From Pedobacter psychrodurus (lineage in GTDB: Bacteria; Bacteroidota; Bacteroidia; Sphingobacteriales; Sphingobacteriaceae): a DNA stretch of 64,000 nucleotides. Below the pieces are notes generated by a model, which had not been told where the DNA came from, did not search any database, and saw only the letters and a program-made list of their open reading frames with translations. Each line of letters starts with the position of its first letter. Position 1 is the first letter of the stretch. Below, one piece after another: positions 35,827 to 47,907 of the stretch. Location of the stretch: positions 62,001-126,000 of the forward strand of contig NZ_SJSO01000004.1 of assembly GCF_004331735.1 (NCBI RefSeq), given 5' to 3'. The position numbers and the translations under genes are program-made.

Positions 35827-35870
35827 GAGTTGTCAACTTTCTAGCGGGAAAGCTACTATAAGTTGACAAT
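35827..35870. other. Nested hairpin downstream of glpF
   Basis: TTGTCAACTT (35830-35839) and AAGTTGACAA (35860-35869) enclose a smaller TAGC/GCTA hairpin. It lies 13 bases beyond the glpF stop on the minus strand; it could mark the 3' end of the glp mRNA, but no T run follows. Confidence 0.45.
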
Positions 35871-35882
35871 TCAAATACCATT

Positions 35883-36620
35883 CTATTTACTAACCAATAA
35901 AAAGACAATAGCAGCCAATGTTGATCCAATAATCGGCCCAACAATTGGTATCCAGGCATAACTCCAGTCGCTACTTCCTTTTCCTTTCATTGGGATTAAA
36001 GCGTGAATAATCCGAGGTCCCAGATCTCTTGCCGGATTTATGGCATATCCAGTAGTTCCACCTAAAGCCAAACCTATTACCCATACCAAAAACGCTACTG
36101 GGATTGCACCCATTGAACCTAAGCCAATAGGGGTAACTGTTTCTTTAGTGCCCATACTGGCATCAGTAAAATAAAAGATCACAAAAATTAAAACGAAAGT
36201 GCCAATAATTTCTGATACCAAATTCGACGACATATTTCTGATGGCTGGAGCTGTTGCAAAAGGTGCGGCCTTTAAGCCTTGGTCATCTGTGGCATCGAAA
36301 TGATCTTTGTAAATAAGCCAAACCAGAAATGATCCTGTCATTGCGCCAGCCAGTTGTGCAATAATATAAAACGGAACCAATGTCCAGCTGAAGCCTTTTC
36401 CGATGGCAAGTCCGAGGGTTACAATTGGATTTAAGTGCGCCCCACTGTACGGACCGGCAACAACAACCCCTACAAATACGGCAAGTGCCCAAGCAGTTGT
36501 AATTACAATCCATCCACTATTATTGCCTTTAGTGCCTTTTAGCACTACGTTAGCTACTACACCATTTCCTAAAAGAATCATTAGTGCAGTACCAATAAAT
36601 TCTGCGAGATATACATTCAT
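35883..36620 (-). CDS. glpF: Glycerol uptake facilitator (MIP/aquaporin family)
   Basis: This 245-residue channel has six helices and two half-helices. The second NPA box is intact (GYAINPARDLGPR), with the Asp-containing GlpF-like sequence after it. The first reads GAHLNPIVTLG, with NPI in place of NPA. AEFIGTALMILLGNGVVANV is the family start. It allows glycerol to diffuse into the cell and is the last gene of the glpD-glpK-glpF operon, 108 bases after glpK. Confidence 0.94.
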   Translation of the reverse strand: MNVYLAEFIGTALMILLGNGVVANVVLKGTKGNNSGWIVITTAWALAVFVGVVVAGPYSGAHLNPIVTLGLAIGKGFSWTLVPFYIIAQLAGAMTGSFLVWLIYKDHFDATDDQGLKAAPFATAPAIRNMSSNLVSEIIGTFVLIFVIFYFTDASMGTKETVTPIGLGSMGAIPVAFLVWVIGLALGGTTGYAINPARDLGPRIIHALIPMKGKGSSDWSYAWIPIVGPIIGSTLAAIVFLLVSK

Positions 36621-36663
36621 CGAAAAAAAAATTAAGCGATTTATAATAAATTACTATTCCGGA

Positions 36664-36718
36664 ATAGATTAATATCTATTCCGGAATAAAAGACCCTGAA
36701 CTAAATTCAGGGTGACGA
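36664..36718. repeat. Two inverted repeats between glpK and glpF
   Basis: TATTCCGGAATAGAT faces ATCTATTCCGGAATA (about 36653-36687). It is followed by CCCTGAA (36694-36700) and TTCAGGG (36706-36712) with GTGACGAC, a copy of the short dispersed repeat. The latter may attenuate glpF relative to glpK. Confidence 0.65.
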
Positions 36719-36727
36719 CGGTTCTTG

Positions 36728-39825
<3,098 letters not shown>

Positions 39826-39983
39826 TTAAATCTGTAAAAATAATAAAACGAAACAATACGCAATTATAAGAAATCATAATCGAAATAATATAATATGTGT
39901 ATTAAAAATTTATTAAATATTTGTGTAAAATATTTTAAAGAATGTTTTTATTGCTAATTTGCAGCCCGCTAATTAAATATACT

Positions 39984-40748
39984 ATGATGAATTTGGCTGA
40001 GAGGCACCAGTTTATTTTAAGTCGCCTGCAACGTGATCAATATATAAATGTAGTCGATTTATGTAAGGAATTGAAAGTGTCGTCTGTAACAATAAGAAAG
40101 GACTTAAAACTACTGGAAGATAAGAGCCTTTTGTTTAGGACACATGGAGGTGCTACCGTAAATAATCCATATACAGTAGATCGCCCGGTTAACGAGAAAG
40201 AGAAAATACAATCTACTGAAAAAAATAAAATAGGTATTGCTGCTGCTGCATTGTTAAACGATAATGATTCTATTGTTATTGCATCGGGTACCACAGTACT
40301 GTATTTTGCGAAGAATATTGCGCCTGCAACAAATTTAACGGTTGTTACTTCTGCATTAAATGTAGCGCTCGAATTAATGCGGGAGCCTAGTATTGAAGTA
40401 ATACAATTGGGTGGATTGCTTAGAAAAAGTTCTTCATCGGTAATGGGTGCTTATGCAGAACAGGTTTTGCAGGATTTTTATTTTAATAAACTATTTCTGG
40501 GTGTTGATGGAATTGACCTTGATTTTGGATTAACCACTACCAACGCCATGGAGGCACATTTAAACCGAAAAATGATCGGTGCATCACAAAAAACAATTGT
40601 GCTTGCCGATTCTACTAAATTTGGGAAAAGAGGCTTTGGAAAAATATGTGGATTAGAAGAAATTGATCATATTATTACCGATAAAGGAATTTCTGAACAA
40701 ATTGTTAAACATTTAGAGAGTTTAGGTGTTACTGTAACTATCGTATAG
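39984..40748 (+). CDS. DeoR/GlpR family transcriptional repressor
   Basis: This ~254-residue regulator has its start at ATG 39984 or 39987 (MMNLAERHQFILSRLQRDQY); a longer frame from 39942 adds an unconvincing hydrophobic stretch. The DeoR helix-turn-helix is INVVDLCKELKVSSVTIRKD. The sugar-phosphate sensor domain follows (GSGTTVLYFAK-like IASGTTVLYFAKNI, LGVDGIDLDFGLTT, ADSTKFGKRGFGKIC). Its divergence from glpD suggests a glycerol 3-phosphate-responsive repressor, as GlpR is elsewhere. Confidence 0.93.
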   Translation: MMNLAERHQFILSRLQRDQYINVVDLCKELKVSSVTIRKDLKLLEDKSLLFRTHGGATVNNPYTVDRPVNEKEKIQSTEKNKIGIAAAALLNDNDSIVIASGTTVLYFAKNIAPATNLTVVTSALNVALELMREPSIEVIQLGGLLRKSSSSVMGAYAEQVLQDFYFNKLFLGVDGIDLDFGLTTTNAMEAHLNRKMIGASQKTIVLADSTKFGKRGFGKICGLEEIDHIITDKGISEQIVKHLESLGVTVTIV

Positions 40749-40793
40749 CGCGTTCCACGCGAACGGTATAATCCCAAACATTATAATTTGAAT

Positions 40794-41183
40794 ATGGAAA
40801 GAAAACGAATACACATTTTAGAGGATGATCAGGAGATCAGAAACGTTATTGAAATTCTATTGAAAGATGAGGGCTTTGAATTACAGCTTTCATCATCATT
40901 TGCTGAGTTAAAGAAAAATATTCAGGATGCAATGCCCGATCTTTTCTTGCTTGATGTAATGTTGCCAGATGGAAATGGGGCAGAAATTTGTGAAGATTTA
41001 AAAACTGATATTTTCACCAAACACATCCCAATTATTGTAATGTCTGCACAGAATAATAGTGAACAGAAAGCTATTGATGCATTCGCAGATGATTATATTA
41101 GTAAACCATTTGATATTTATGACGTTTTAGACCGCATTAATGCACAGTTAAAACGAAGCTCAGAAAATAAGACAAAAGTTTAA
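40794..41183 (+). CDS. Stand-alone response regulator receiver protein
   Basis: This 129-residue CheY-like protein starts at the ATG at 40794 (TTG at 40788 is rejected). The acidic pocket (LEDDQEIRNV), the phospho-accepting Asp in LFLLDVMLPDGNG and the Lys in DYISKPFDIYD are visible. There is no output domain, and no histidine kinase is next to it. It lies 45 bases after the glpR-like gene and before the acetyltransferase of the polysaccharide locus, so its partner cannot be inferred. Confidence 0.9.
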   Translation: MERKRIHILEDDQEIRNVIEILLKDEGFELQLSSSFAELKKNIQDAMPDLFLLDVMLPDGNGAEICEDLKTDIFTKHIPIIVMSAQNNSEQKAIDAFADDYISKPFDIYDVLDRINAQLKRSSENKTKV

Positions 41184-41202
41184 TTACAATTAGGTTAAAT
41201 AA

Positions 41203-41239
41203 AAAAGGGAAGCCATTTTTATGACTTCCCTTTTTTATG
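41203..41239. terminator. Bidirectional terminator
   Basis: GGGAAGCCAT and ATGACTTCCC form a stem around TTTT, with A and T runs on both sides. It serves the response regulator gene and the convergent acetyltransferase gene. Confidence 0.85.
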
Positions 41240-41252
41240 CGTAAAGAATTTC

Positions 41253-41930
41253 TTAAGTCTGTTTAACATCCTGAGCTTTGTTAAACATTACAAAACGTTT
41301 AGAATCTCCTACACGTTGTGGTACCGTAGCGTTAGAAACAATAGCATAATCTTCAGTATTCTTGTTTATAAAAACCCCTGCACCAATAATGTTATGGCTG
41401 CCAATAGTAATATCTTCCTTAACTGCTGAGTTTATACCTAAAAAAGAGTTATTTCCAATAGTTACATTACCAGCTAATATATTACCAGATAATAGTACAT
41501 TGTTTCCTATGGTAGAATGATGGCCAATCCTAGCGCCTATCAGCATGCAGTTATTGTTTATGGTAACAAAAGGCTGTATATCACAACATTGATCAATAAA
41601 AATATTGTGGCCAAATACCAAATCGGGCCATACATTAGCTTTCGAAGAAATATAATTGGCAAAAGTATAACCATTTTCACTCACCTTTTGGTATACACTT
41701 TCCCTGGCACTGTTTCTACCAATGGCAATATGCATTTTATGGGTTTCTGGAGGGAAATCTTTAAACACCTGTGCGAAGCTTAATATGGGTAATCCCAATA
41801 GCGTATTACCTGCAGGGGGCACATAGGCATCATCAACACAAAATGCATCAACGTTATAATCGCTGTCATTCATAAATGAGTAACAGATAAATTCAGCCAT
41901 TTTTCCAGTTCCATAAATAATAACTTTCAT
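41253..41930 (-). CDS. NeuD/PglD-like sugar O/N-acetyltransferase
   Basis: This 225-residue protein has an N-terminal Rossmann-like part (MKVIIYGTGKMAEFICY) and a C-terminal left-handed beta-helix of hexapeptide repeats (INNNCMLIGARIGHHSTIGN, VLLSGNILAGNVTIGNNSFL, AVKEDITIGSHNIIGAG). These acetylate amino-sugar nucleotides. It sits immediately outside the polysaccharide locus, on the opposite strand, and may acylate the amino sugar made by the DegT aminotransferases. It is convergent with the response regulator gene. Confidence 0.85.
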   Translation of the reverse strand: MKVIIYGTGKMAEFICYSFMNDSDYNVDAFCVDDAYVPPAGNTLLGLPILSFAQVFKDFPPETHKMHIAIGRNSARESVYQKVSENGYTFANYISSKANVWPDLVFGHNIFIDQCCDIQPFVTINNNCMLIGARIGHHSTIGNNVLLSGNILAGNVTIGNNSFLGINSAVKEDITIGSHNIIGAGVFINKNTEDYAIVSNATVPQRVGDSKRFVMFNKAQDVKQT

Positions 41931-42644
41931 AATTCATTCTTGTTTTTAGGTTTCTAACGAATTTATGGATAAAACAGGCGTTTAAACCCTTTTAAAGCAT
42001 ACTGTACACATTTTGCTAATTCATGTTTACAGCATTCACAGTTGCGCATATTAATACTTTCTGGTTTGATTTAAAGGCGTATGTCTTTATATTAATCGTT
42101 TTATCTGGATGGATTGCTACCAGCGAACAACTGTTGATGAAACCTCAACTATTGGGGAAAATGTAATTTTTAGAAGCCTTAAAAATGTATTGTAAAATAT
42201 GTTGCACAGAAATATGCAAGCGCCACTTATTCCATAATAATTAGGAGAAAATAATCTGTTAACCAATAAATCTGCGCTTGGTAATCGGCAGGTTTGCTTT
42301 GAGATTTTATAAAAATCATTTTATAACCCCTATAAATTGTAGTATTAAACAGCTTTTTTAAATGTTAAAACATTTTCTGATGTTTTTTGAGTTTTACCGA
42401 TTAAGATTTTAACCAAAACCAGGCTTTTTTGAGTGAAAATACTGCCGAAATATTATACATGTTATGCGTTGTAAAATTTACAAATGATGTGCAATTTATG
42501 GGCACAGTATTTAATATGCTGTGCATGCTGGTTATATTTTATACAATTTAAATACAACCCCAATCCGCCTATAAAACATTGGCGCTTAATTGCATAGCTT
42601 AGTTCTCAATAAATCGAAACAAAAAACTAAACATTACTTAAGCT
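41931..42644. other. Long AT-rich leader region of the polysaccharide operon
   Basis: No convincing gene is seen. The longest small frame, 42023-42166 (+, 47 residues, MFTAFTVAHINTFWFDLKAY), contains a hydrophobic stretch but resembles nothing I know. A GCACAG/CTGTGC hairpin (42502-42524) and AT-rich tracts precede the first gene. The length suggests a regulated 5' leader or promoter region. Confidence 0.5.
42502..42524 (+). promoter_or_regulatory. Inverted repeat in the polysaccharide operon leader
   Basis: GCACAG and CTGTGC flank an 11-base AT-rich loop, ~120 bases before the wza-like ATG. It could be an operator or an RNA hairpin for antitermination. Confidence 0.35.
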
Positions 42645-43403
42645 ATGAAGAAAGTAATATTATTTATCGCAATATATACAGGCATTATCACCGGATGCGC
42701 TCCCAGAAGAGATCTTGTATACTTCAGTAACATGGCTAAACAAACAAGCGAAGTAAAACTTCAAGGTCAGGAAGTTAAAATTCAGCAAAATGACCTTTTA
42801 AGTGTAAGCATAAACAGCTTAAATCAAGAGTCGAATGTTTTATTTGCTGTTAATACCCGAAATGCAAGCGCTGATAACAATTATAAAGTAGAAGGTTACC
42901 GGGTAAGTAAAGACGGAATGATTAATCTACCAGTTGTAGGTAACGTTCGCCTTGAAGGTTTAACCATTGAGCAGGCACAAGCTACCATCTCCAAAGAATT
43001 AGATAAGTATGTTAAAAAACCGGTAGTTGATGTTCAGTTGGTCAATTTTAAAGTAACGGTAATTGGTGAGGTTAACCGACCATCAACTTTTACCGTGCAG
43101 GGAGATAATATTAACCTCTTAGAAGCGCTTGGAATGGCGGGCGATATGACCGTTTATGGCAAAAGGGAAAATATTTTAGTAATCAGGCAACAGAATGGTC
43201 AAAGGGTGATGAAAAGACTTAACCTGAACAATCAGGATGTGATGGATTCTCCATTCTTTTATCTGAAACAAAACGATGTTGTGTATGTGGAACCAGATAA
43301 ATCAAAAGCGATCGAGTATAGTCCAAATACGCGCATTATGCCAGTGGTAATTGCTTCTATATCAGCAGTTGCAGTATTAATCACAGCAGTTCTTCGTCGA
43401 TAA
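42645..43403 (+). CDS. Wza-like polysaccharide export lipoprotein
   Basis: This 252-residue outer-membrane export protein has a lipobox ITGC (MKKVILFIAIYTGIITGCAP). The polysaccharide export domain (QNDLLSVSINSLNQESNVLF) is followed by a SLBB-type repeat (VGNVRLEGLTIEQAQATISK, VTVIGEVNRPSTF). A hydrophobic helix lies near the C-terminus (MPVVIASISAVAVLITAVL). The first gene of the cluster, it is followed by the Wzc-like gene after 22 bases. It is expected to form a translocon with that protein. Confidence 0.92.
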   Translation: MKKVILFIAIYTGIITGCAPRRDLVYFSNMAKQTSEVKLQGQEVKIQQNDLLSVSINSLNQESNVLFAVNTRNASADNNYKVEGYRVSKDGMINLPVVGNVRLEGLTIEQAQATISKELDKYVKKPVVDVQLVNFKVTVIGEVNRPSTFTVQGDNINLLEALGMAGDMTVYGKRENILVIRQQNGQRVMKRLNLNNQDVMDSPFFYLKQNDVVYVEPDKSKAIEYSPNTRIMPVVIASISAVAVLITAVLRR

Positions 43404-43425
43404 CGTCTCTTAAAAATATTATATC

Positions 43426-45717
43426 ATGCTTAAACAAAGTATAAATGGTGGCGCAAAAGATTTTGCAGAAACTATGACTAGTTTTGCCAGAAATTGGCAC
43501 TATTTCCTAATCAGTATCATTATTTCGATGGCTGCTGTATATGCTTTTATATACGTTACCCCACCAAAATATAAAGTTAGCAGTACGTTATTAATTTCTG
43601 ATGATAAAAATGGTGCAGCAATGTCTAACAGTACCGCTTTTAGTGATCTTAATATGTTTCAAACGGTTAAAACTGTTGATAATGAAATTGAGATTTTACG
43701 GTCTAGAGATTTGATTTTTAAAGTATTAAAAAAACTAAACTTAGAGACCGCTTACTTTAAAAAAGAGGGGATTAGGGAAAAAGAACTTTATGGAAAAACC
43801 TCTCCACTTGTAGTTACTGCTATCAGTTTAAAAAATGGTGCTTATGCCAGAAAAATTAATGTTTCTTATCTGGATGAAATCTCTTATATCATTCAAGACA
43901 GTCTAAATACTAATATTGTAAAGTATGGCGATACCATTAATACTAAAAACTACGCGATTAAAATAAATAAAGGCCCAGCTTTTAAAGCCGAATTTAGTAA
44001 AATTAAACTACAGTTTAAAAACCTGTACAAAATGACAGAGGCTTATAACCTGGTTTCACTAAAGATAGTTCCGGTTGTTAAAGATGCCAATACCATTACC
44101 ATTAGCTTGAATGACGTTGTTCCGCAGCGGGGAATTGATATTCTGACCGATCTGATTGAAACCTATAATATTAACAACGTTAATAATAAAAATACCATTG
44201 CCCGAAATACCATAAAATTTATCGATAACCGCCTAAAATACCTCGTTGCAGATCTTTCTGGAACTGAAGAGGATGTAGAAAGCTACAAACAACAAAACCG
44301 TGTTACCGATGTGAATATGGATGCACAGATGAATGCTGCACGCTCAGGAGAGTATAATCAGTTATTGGAAACATCATCAGTACAATTAAGGTTATTACGG
44401 TCTATCGAAAATTATTTCAGAGGTAAACAAAGCCAGTTTAACCTGGCCCCAAGTGCAATGGGCTTAAAAGATCCGATTTTGAATTCGTTGATTTCAAAAT
44501 TCAACGACCTCCAACTGGAAAGAAATAGGATGTTGCGTACCGCTAATGCAGAAAATCCTTTGGTACTAAACCTTAACGAACAAATAGCAAGCTTAAAAAC
44601 TAATATTCTAGAAAACCTATCAAGCATTAAACAAGGTTTTGTTATTGAAAGAAACAACTTAAGTGCCAACTACTCCCAATTCGACAATAAAATTAGATCT
44701 GTGCCTACAATAGAGCGTGGCTTATTAGAAAGAAGCCGTGAGCAAAGCGTAAAATCAGGTTTATATAAATATTTGCTACAAAAAAGGGAGGAAACTGCTT
44801 TATCGCTTTCTGCTACTGTGCCAACTTCTCAGATAGTAGATAAACCGGCTTACAACACTATACCGAATAGCCCTAAGCAGCCGCTTTTGTACTTGTGTGG
44901 ATTCATTTTTGGTTTTTTTGTTCCAGCTGGTGTGATTTATGCAAAAGGATTTTTTAACAACAAAGTAAAAGATGCCAGTACAATTGAGTTAACTGGCGCA
45001 AAAATGCTTGGCGAACTTTCTCATAACTTGGATAAAAGTACCATTGTATTTCAAAAAGATAACCGTTCTACCATATCAGAGTTGTTTAGGTACATCAGAA
45101 TGAATTTAGGGCTGATGTCTAACAATATCGAAAATAAAGTAATGTTGGTTACCTCGAGTATGAAAGGAGAGGGTAAAACATTCTTTAGCGTAAACCTGGC
45201 TACCACCTTGGGGATGCTTGATAAAAAAGTTGTTGTACTTGAGTTCGATTTAAGAAAACCTGATCTCTTGAATAAGGTTGGTTTAAAACAAACGACTGGG
45301 TTAACAGACTATTTAATGGGTGAGTCTGTGTTTTTAGATGATATTATTAAACCTACCAGCGTTTCTCACAATATTTCGGTTATTGGATGTGGCCAATTGT
45401 CAGAAAACCCAGCCGAAGTAATGATGAGCCCTAAAATGGATCTATTATTTGATGAACTGAAAGAAAGGTTCGATTACATCATTATCGATACCTCGCCGGT
45501 TGGCCAGGTGGCCGATGCCTTTAGTTTAGCCGAATATGCCGATGTAAGCATTTATCTGGTGCGGTATAACTACACCAATAAATACCAGTTGGCCATATTG
45601 AAAGATATTTGCGATAACAATAAGCTTAAAAATCCGATGGTTGTTTTTAACGACGCCAAAAGAGAGAAAAGTCAAAAATACAGCTACGGTGGTTATGGTT
45701 ATGCCATGGCAAACTAA
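43426..45717 (+). CDS. Wzc-like polysaccharide co-polymerase / BY-kinase
   Basis: This 763-residue inner-membrane protein has a Wzz-type chain-length domain between two membrane helices (about residues 30-50 and 480-505) and a cytoplasmic BY-kinase. Walker A is SSMKGEGKTFFSVNLATTLG near residue 577, Walker A' is VVVLEFDLRKPDL, and Walker B is YIIIDTSPV. The C-terminus carries a tyrosine cluster (KYSYGGYGYAMAN), which is autophosphorylated in this family. It controls polymer length and export with the Wza-like protein. Confidence 0.93.
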   Translation: MLKQSINGGAKDFAETMTSFARNWHYFLISIIISMAAVYAFIYVTPPKYKVSSTLLISDDKNGAAMSNSTAFSDLNMFQTVKTVDNEIEILRSRDLIFKVLKKLNLETAYFKKEGIREKELYGKTSPLVVTAISLKNGAYARKINVSYLDEISYIIQDSLNTNIVKYGDTINTKNYAIKINKGPAFKAEFSKIKLQFKNLYKMTEAYNLVSLKIVPVVKDANTITISLNDVVPQRGIDILTDLIETYNINNVNNKNTIARNTIKFIDNRLKYLVADLSGTEEDVESYKQQNRVTDVNMDAQMNAARSGEYNQLLETSSVQLRLLRSIENYFRGKQSQFNLAPSAMGLKDPILNSLISKFNDLQLERNRMLRTANAENPLVLNLNEQIASLKTNILENLSSIKQGFVIERNNLSANYSQFDNKIRSVPTIERGLLERSREQSVKSGLYKYLLQKREETALSLSATVPTSQIVDKPAYNTIPNSPKQPLLYLCGFIFGFFVPAGVIYAKGFFNNKVKDASTIELTGAKMLGELSHNLDKSTIVFQKDNRSTISELFRYIRMNLGLMSNNIENKVMLVTSSMKGEGKTFFSVNLATTLGMLDKKVVVLEFDLRKPDLLNKVGLKQTTGLTDYLMGESVFLDDIIKPTSVSHNISVIGCGQLSENPAEVMMSPKMDLLFDELKERFDYIIIDTSPVGQVADAFSLAEYADVSIYLVRYNYTNKYQLAILKDICDNNKLKNPMVVFNDAKREKSQKYSYGGYGYAMAN

Positions 45718-45911
45718 ACCTAGCTTATTTAAAAGAGAATACCTTGCCTTTTACCAAACAAACGTCCCCAAACGATTTAATTCTGTTTACAAACAATAAA
45801 GCTAGGATGCTTAAACTGAGCATCGATTTAAAGCACTTGCTGCTTGTAAACAACTCTTAATTAGATTACCTATTTGCCACAAAAGCAAATTTAAAATTAG
45901 AAAATAAAATT

Positions 45912-45947
45912 GTCATGTAAGTGATATAGCGAAGCTGTATCCGGCCG
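45912..45947 (+). promoter_or_regulatory. Direct repeat copy 1 upstream of the antiterminator gene
   Basis: GTCATGTAAGTGATATAGCG, continuing through AAGCTGTATCCGGCCG. It is repeated 83 bases further on with two changes. Upstream of an UpxY-type gene it may be a protein-binding site or an RNA leader element. Confidence 0.6.
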
Positions 45948-45994
45948 TCAGAAAAAGGAGTTTAGCATACAATTTAAATAATTAACCAATAACA

Positions 45995-46030
45995 GTCATG
46001 TAAGTGATATAGCGAAGCTTTATCCAGCCG
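45995..46030 (+). promoter_or_regulatory. Direct repeat copy 2 upstream of the antiterminator gene
   Basis: GTCATGTAAGTGATATAGCG, continuing through AAGCTTTATCCAGCCG, differs from copy 1 at two positions. It ends 33 bases before the antiterminator ATG. The 346-bp gap between the Wzc-like gene and this gene holds nothing else recognisable. Confidence 0.6.
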
Positions 46031-46063
46031 GCTAAAAAATAAAATTATAACCTTATCAAAAAA

Positions 46064-46612
46064 ATGGAATCTACAATTAACATCAAGCCCTCCTTCGCAA
46101 AAAAATGGTTTGTGATTTATACCCGCCCCCGTTGGGAGAAAAAAGTTGACCGTTTGCTGCAAGAGCAAGGTTTCGAATCCTTTTGCCCTGTTCGTAATGT
46201 AGAAAATCAATGGGCCGATAGAAAGAAAATCGTTAGTCTTCCACTTTTTACCGGATACGTATTTGTGAAAATAGATGAACGGGAGGGCTACAAAATTAGG
46301 TATACACTGGGTGTTTTAAACTTCATTAACTACATGGGTAAACCTGCAATGGTTCGGGATAGTGAGATTGATAAGCTGAAACACATCATGGATACTTACA
46401 ATGATGTAGATGTAGTGAGTTTAACCGGTGTTTCGAAAGGAGACCGTGTTCGGATCAGTAATGGTCTTTTCCATAACCAGGAAGGAGAGGTGATTCAGAT
46501 TCAAGGTAAGCATGTTTTAATGTCGTTTGATCATTTAGACTGCGCTTTAGTTACCAGAGTGCCATTAAGCAACTTAACATTAACCGTAAATACGCAACAA
46601 CATTATGTATAA
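46064..46612 (+). CDS. UpxY/NusG-like transcription antiterminator
   Basis: This 182-residue protein has the NusG N-terminal domain ([32 protein letters not shown] [15 protein letters not shown]) and a C-terminal KOW domain ([20 protein letters not shown]). Specialised NusG paralogues such as UpxY or RfaH let polymerase run through long polysaccharide operons. It is translated into the next gene (8-base overlap). Its target is likely the leader of its own operon, with the nearby duplicated repeat a good candidate. Confidence 0.92.
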   Translation: MESTINIKPSFAKKWFVIYTRPRWEKKVDRLLQEQGFESFCPVRNVENQWADRKKIVSLPLFTGYVFVKIDEREGYKIRYTLGVLNFINYMGKPAMVRDSEIDKLKHIMDTYNDVDVVSLTGVSKGDRVRISNGLFHNQEGEVIQIQGKHVLMSFDHLDCALVTRVPLSNLTLTVNTQQHYV

Positions 46613-47903
46613 CGCTGAAGATAATCTAAAAATGGCGGTAATTGGCCTGGGCTACGTTGGCTTACCGTTGGCAGTAGAATTTGCAAAAAAATACAAGGTA
46701 TTTGGCTTTGATATTAACGAGAGCAGGATAGCAGAATTAAAAGCTGGATACGACAATACATTGGAAGTTAATGAAGCTGAATTGAATGAGGTTTTAACGT
46801 TCGAATGCACCACTTTAACAGGCTTGTACTGTACCAATGAAATCGAAAAATTACGCAGCTCGTCGGTTTACATTGTTACAGTGCCAACGCCTGTTGATAA
46901 AAACAACAGACCAGATTTAACACCTTTAATTAAAGCGAGCGCAGTTGTAGCTAAAGTTTTAAAGAAAGGAGATATAGTGGTTTATGAATCAACTGTATAT
47001 CCTGGCGTAACTGAAGATGAATGTGTGCCCGTTTTAGAAAAAGGATCGGGTTTAGTGTTCAATAAAGATTTTTTTGCTGGTTATTCTCCGGAGCGTATTA
47101 ACCCTGGAGATAAACAACATACCGTTGCTAATATCTTAAAAATTACATCAGGTTCTACTCCCGAAGCCGCCGAAAAAATAGATGAGTTGTACCGCTCGGT
47201 AATTACTGCCGGCACTTATAAAGCATCGTCTATTAAAGTGGCCGAAGCTGCTAAAGTAATTGAAAATGCCCAGCGCGATATCAATATTGCTTTTGTAAAC
47301 GAATTGGCCATGATCTTTAACCAGATCGGTATCGATACTTCTGAAGTTTTAGCCGCGGCCGGAACCAAATGGAATTTTCTGAATTTTAAACCAGGCTTGG
47401 TTGGTGGGCATTGTATTGGCGTAGATCCATATTATTTAGCTCAAAAAGCACAAGAAGCTGGTTATCATCCTGAAATTATTTTAGCCGGACGACGGGTAAA
47501 CGATGGGATGGGTAAATATGTAGCCGATCAGATCATCAAAAAAATGATCGCTAAAAACATCCACATTGTGGGGGCAGAAGTACTGGTGTTGGGCTTTACA
47601 TTTAAAGAAAACTGCCCTGACGTGCGAAATACCAAAGTTATTGATATTGTAAGGCGATTGGAAGAATACAAAGTTAAAGTAACCATTCATGATCCTTGGG
47701 CAAATGCCGATCAAGCCAAGCATAACTATGGCATTATCTGCGAAAATGGTTCATCAAAAACCAGAAAGTACGATGGAATTATACTTGCAGTCGCACACGA
47801 AGCTTTCAATAATTTAAATATTACAGCATTACGTAAACCAGAATGTGTGGTATACGATATAAAAGCAGTATTGCCACAATCAATGGAAACGGTTAGATTG
47901 TAA
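46605..47903 (+). CDS. UDP-sugar 6-dehydrogenase of the TviB/WbpA type
   Basis: This 432-residue NAD-dependent dehydrogenase makes a uronic acid sugar nucleotide, likely UDP-N-acetyl-galactosaminuronate or -glucosaminuronate. The nucleotide motif is [20 protein letters not shown], and the catalytic Cys is in [19 protein letters not shown]. Substrate specificity cannot be decided from sequence; UDP-glucose is less likely. It overlaps the antiterminator gene and precedes the flippase by 4 bases. Confidence 0.92.
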   Translation: MYNAEDNLKMAVIGLGYVGLPLAVEFAKKYKVFGFDINESRIAELKAGYDNTLEVNEAELNEVLTFECTTLTGLYCTNEIEKLRSSSVYIVTVPTPVDKNNRPDLTPLIKASAVVAKVLKKGDIVVYESTVYPGVTEDECVPVLEKGSGLVFNKDFFAGYSPERINPGDKQHTVANILKITSGSTPEAAEKIDELYRSVITAGTYKASSIKVAEAAKVIENAQRDINIAFVNELAMIFNQIGIDTSEVLAAAGTKWNFLNFKPGLVGGHCIGVDPYYLAQKAQEAGYHPEIILAGRRVNDGMGKYVADQIIKKMIAKNIHIVGAEVLVLGFTFKENCPDVRNTKVIDIVRRLEEYKVKVTIHDPWANADQAKHNYGIICENGSSKTRKYDGIILAVAHEAFNNLNITALRKPECVVYDIKAVLPQSMETVRL

Positions 47904-47907
47904 GGAC

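Noticed and set aside
42023..42166. 47-residue hydrophobic small frame in the leader of the polysaccharide operon
   Set aside because: There is no recognisable family, no ribosome site, and hydrophobic frames are frequent in AT-rich DNA; mentioned under the leader entry only.
45912..46030. Possible two-repeat CRISPR remnant
   Set aside because: Only two repeats, an unstructured 47-base interval and no cas genes; the position before a regulatory gene favours a control element.
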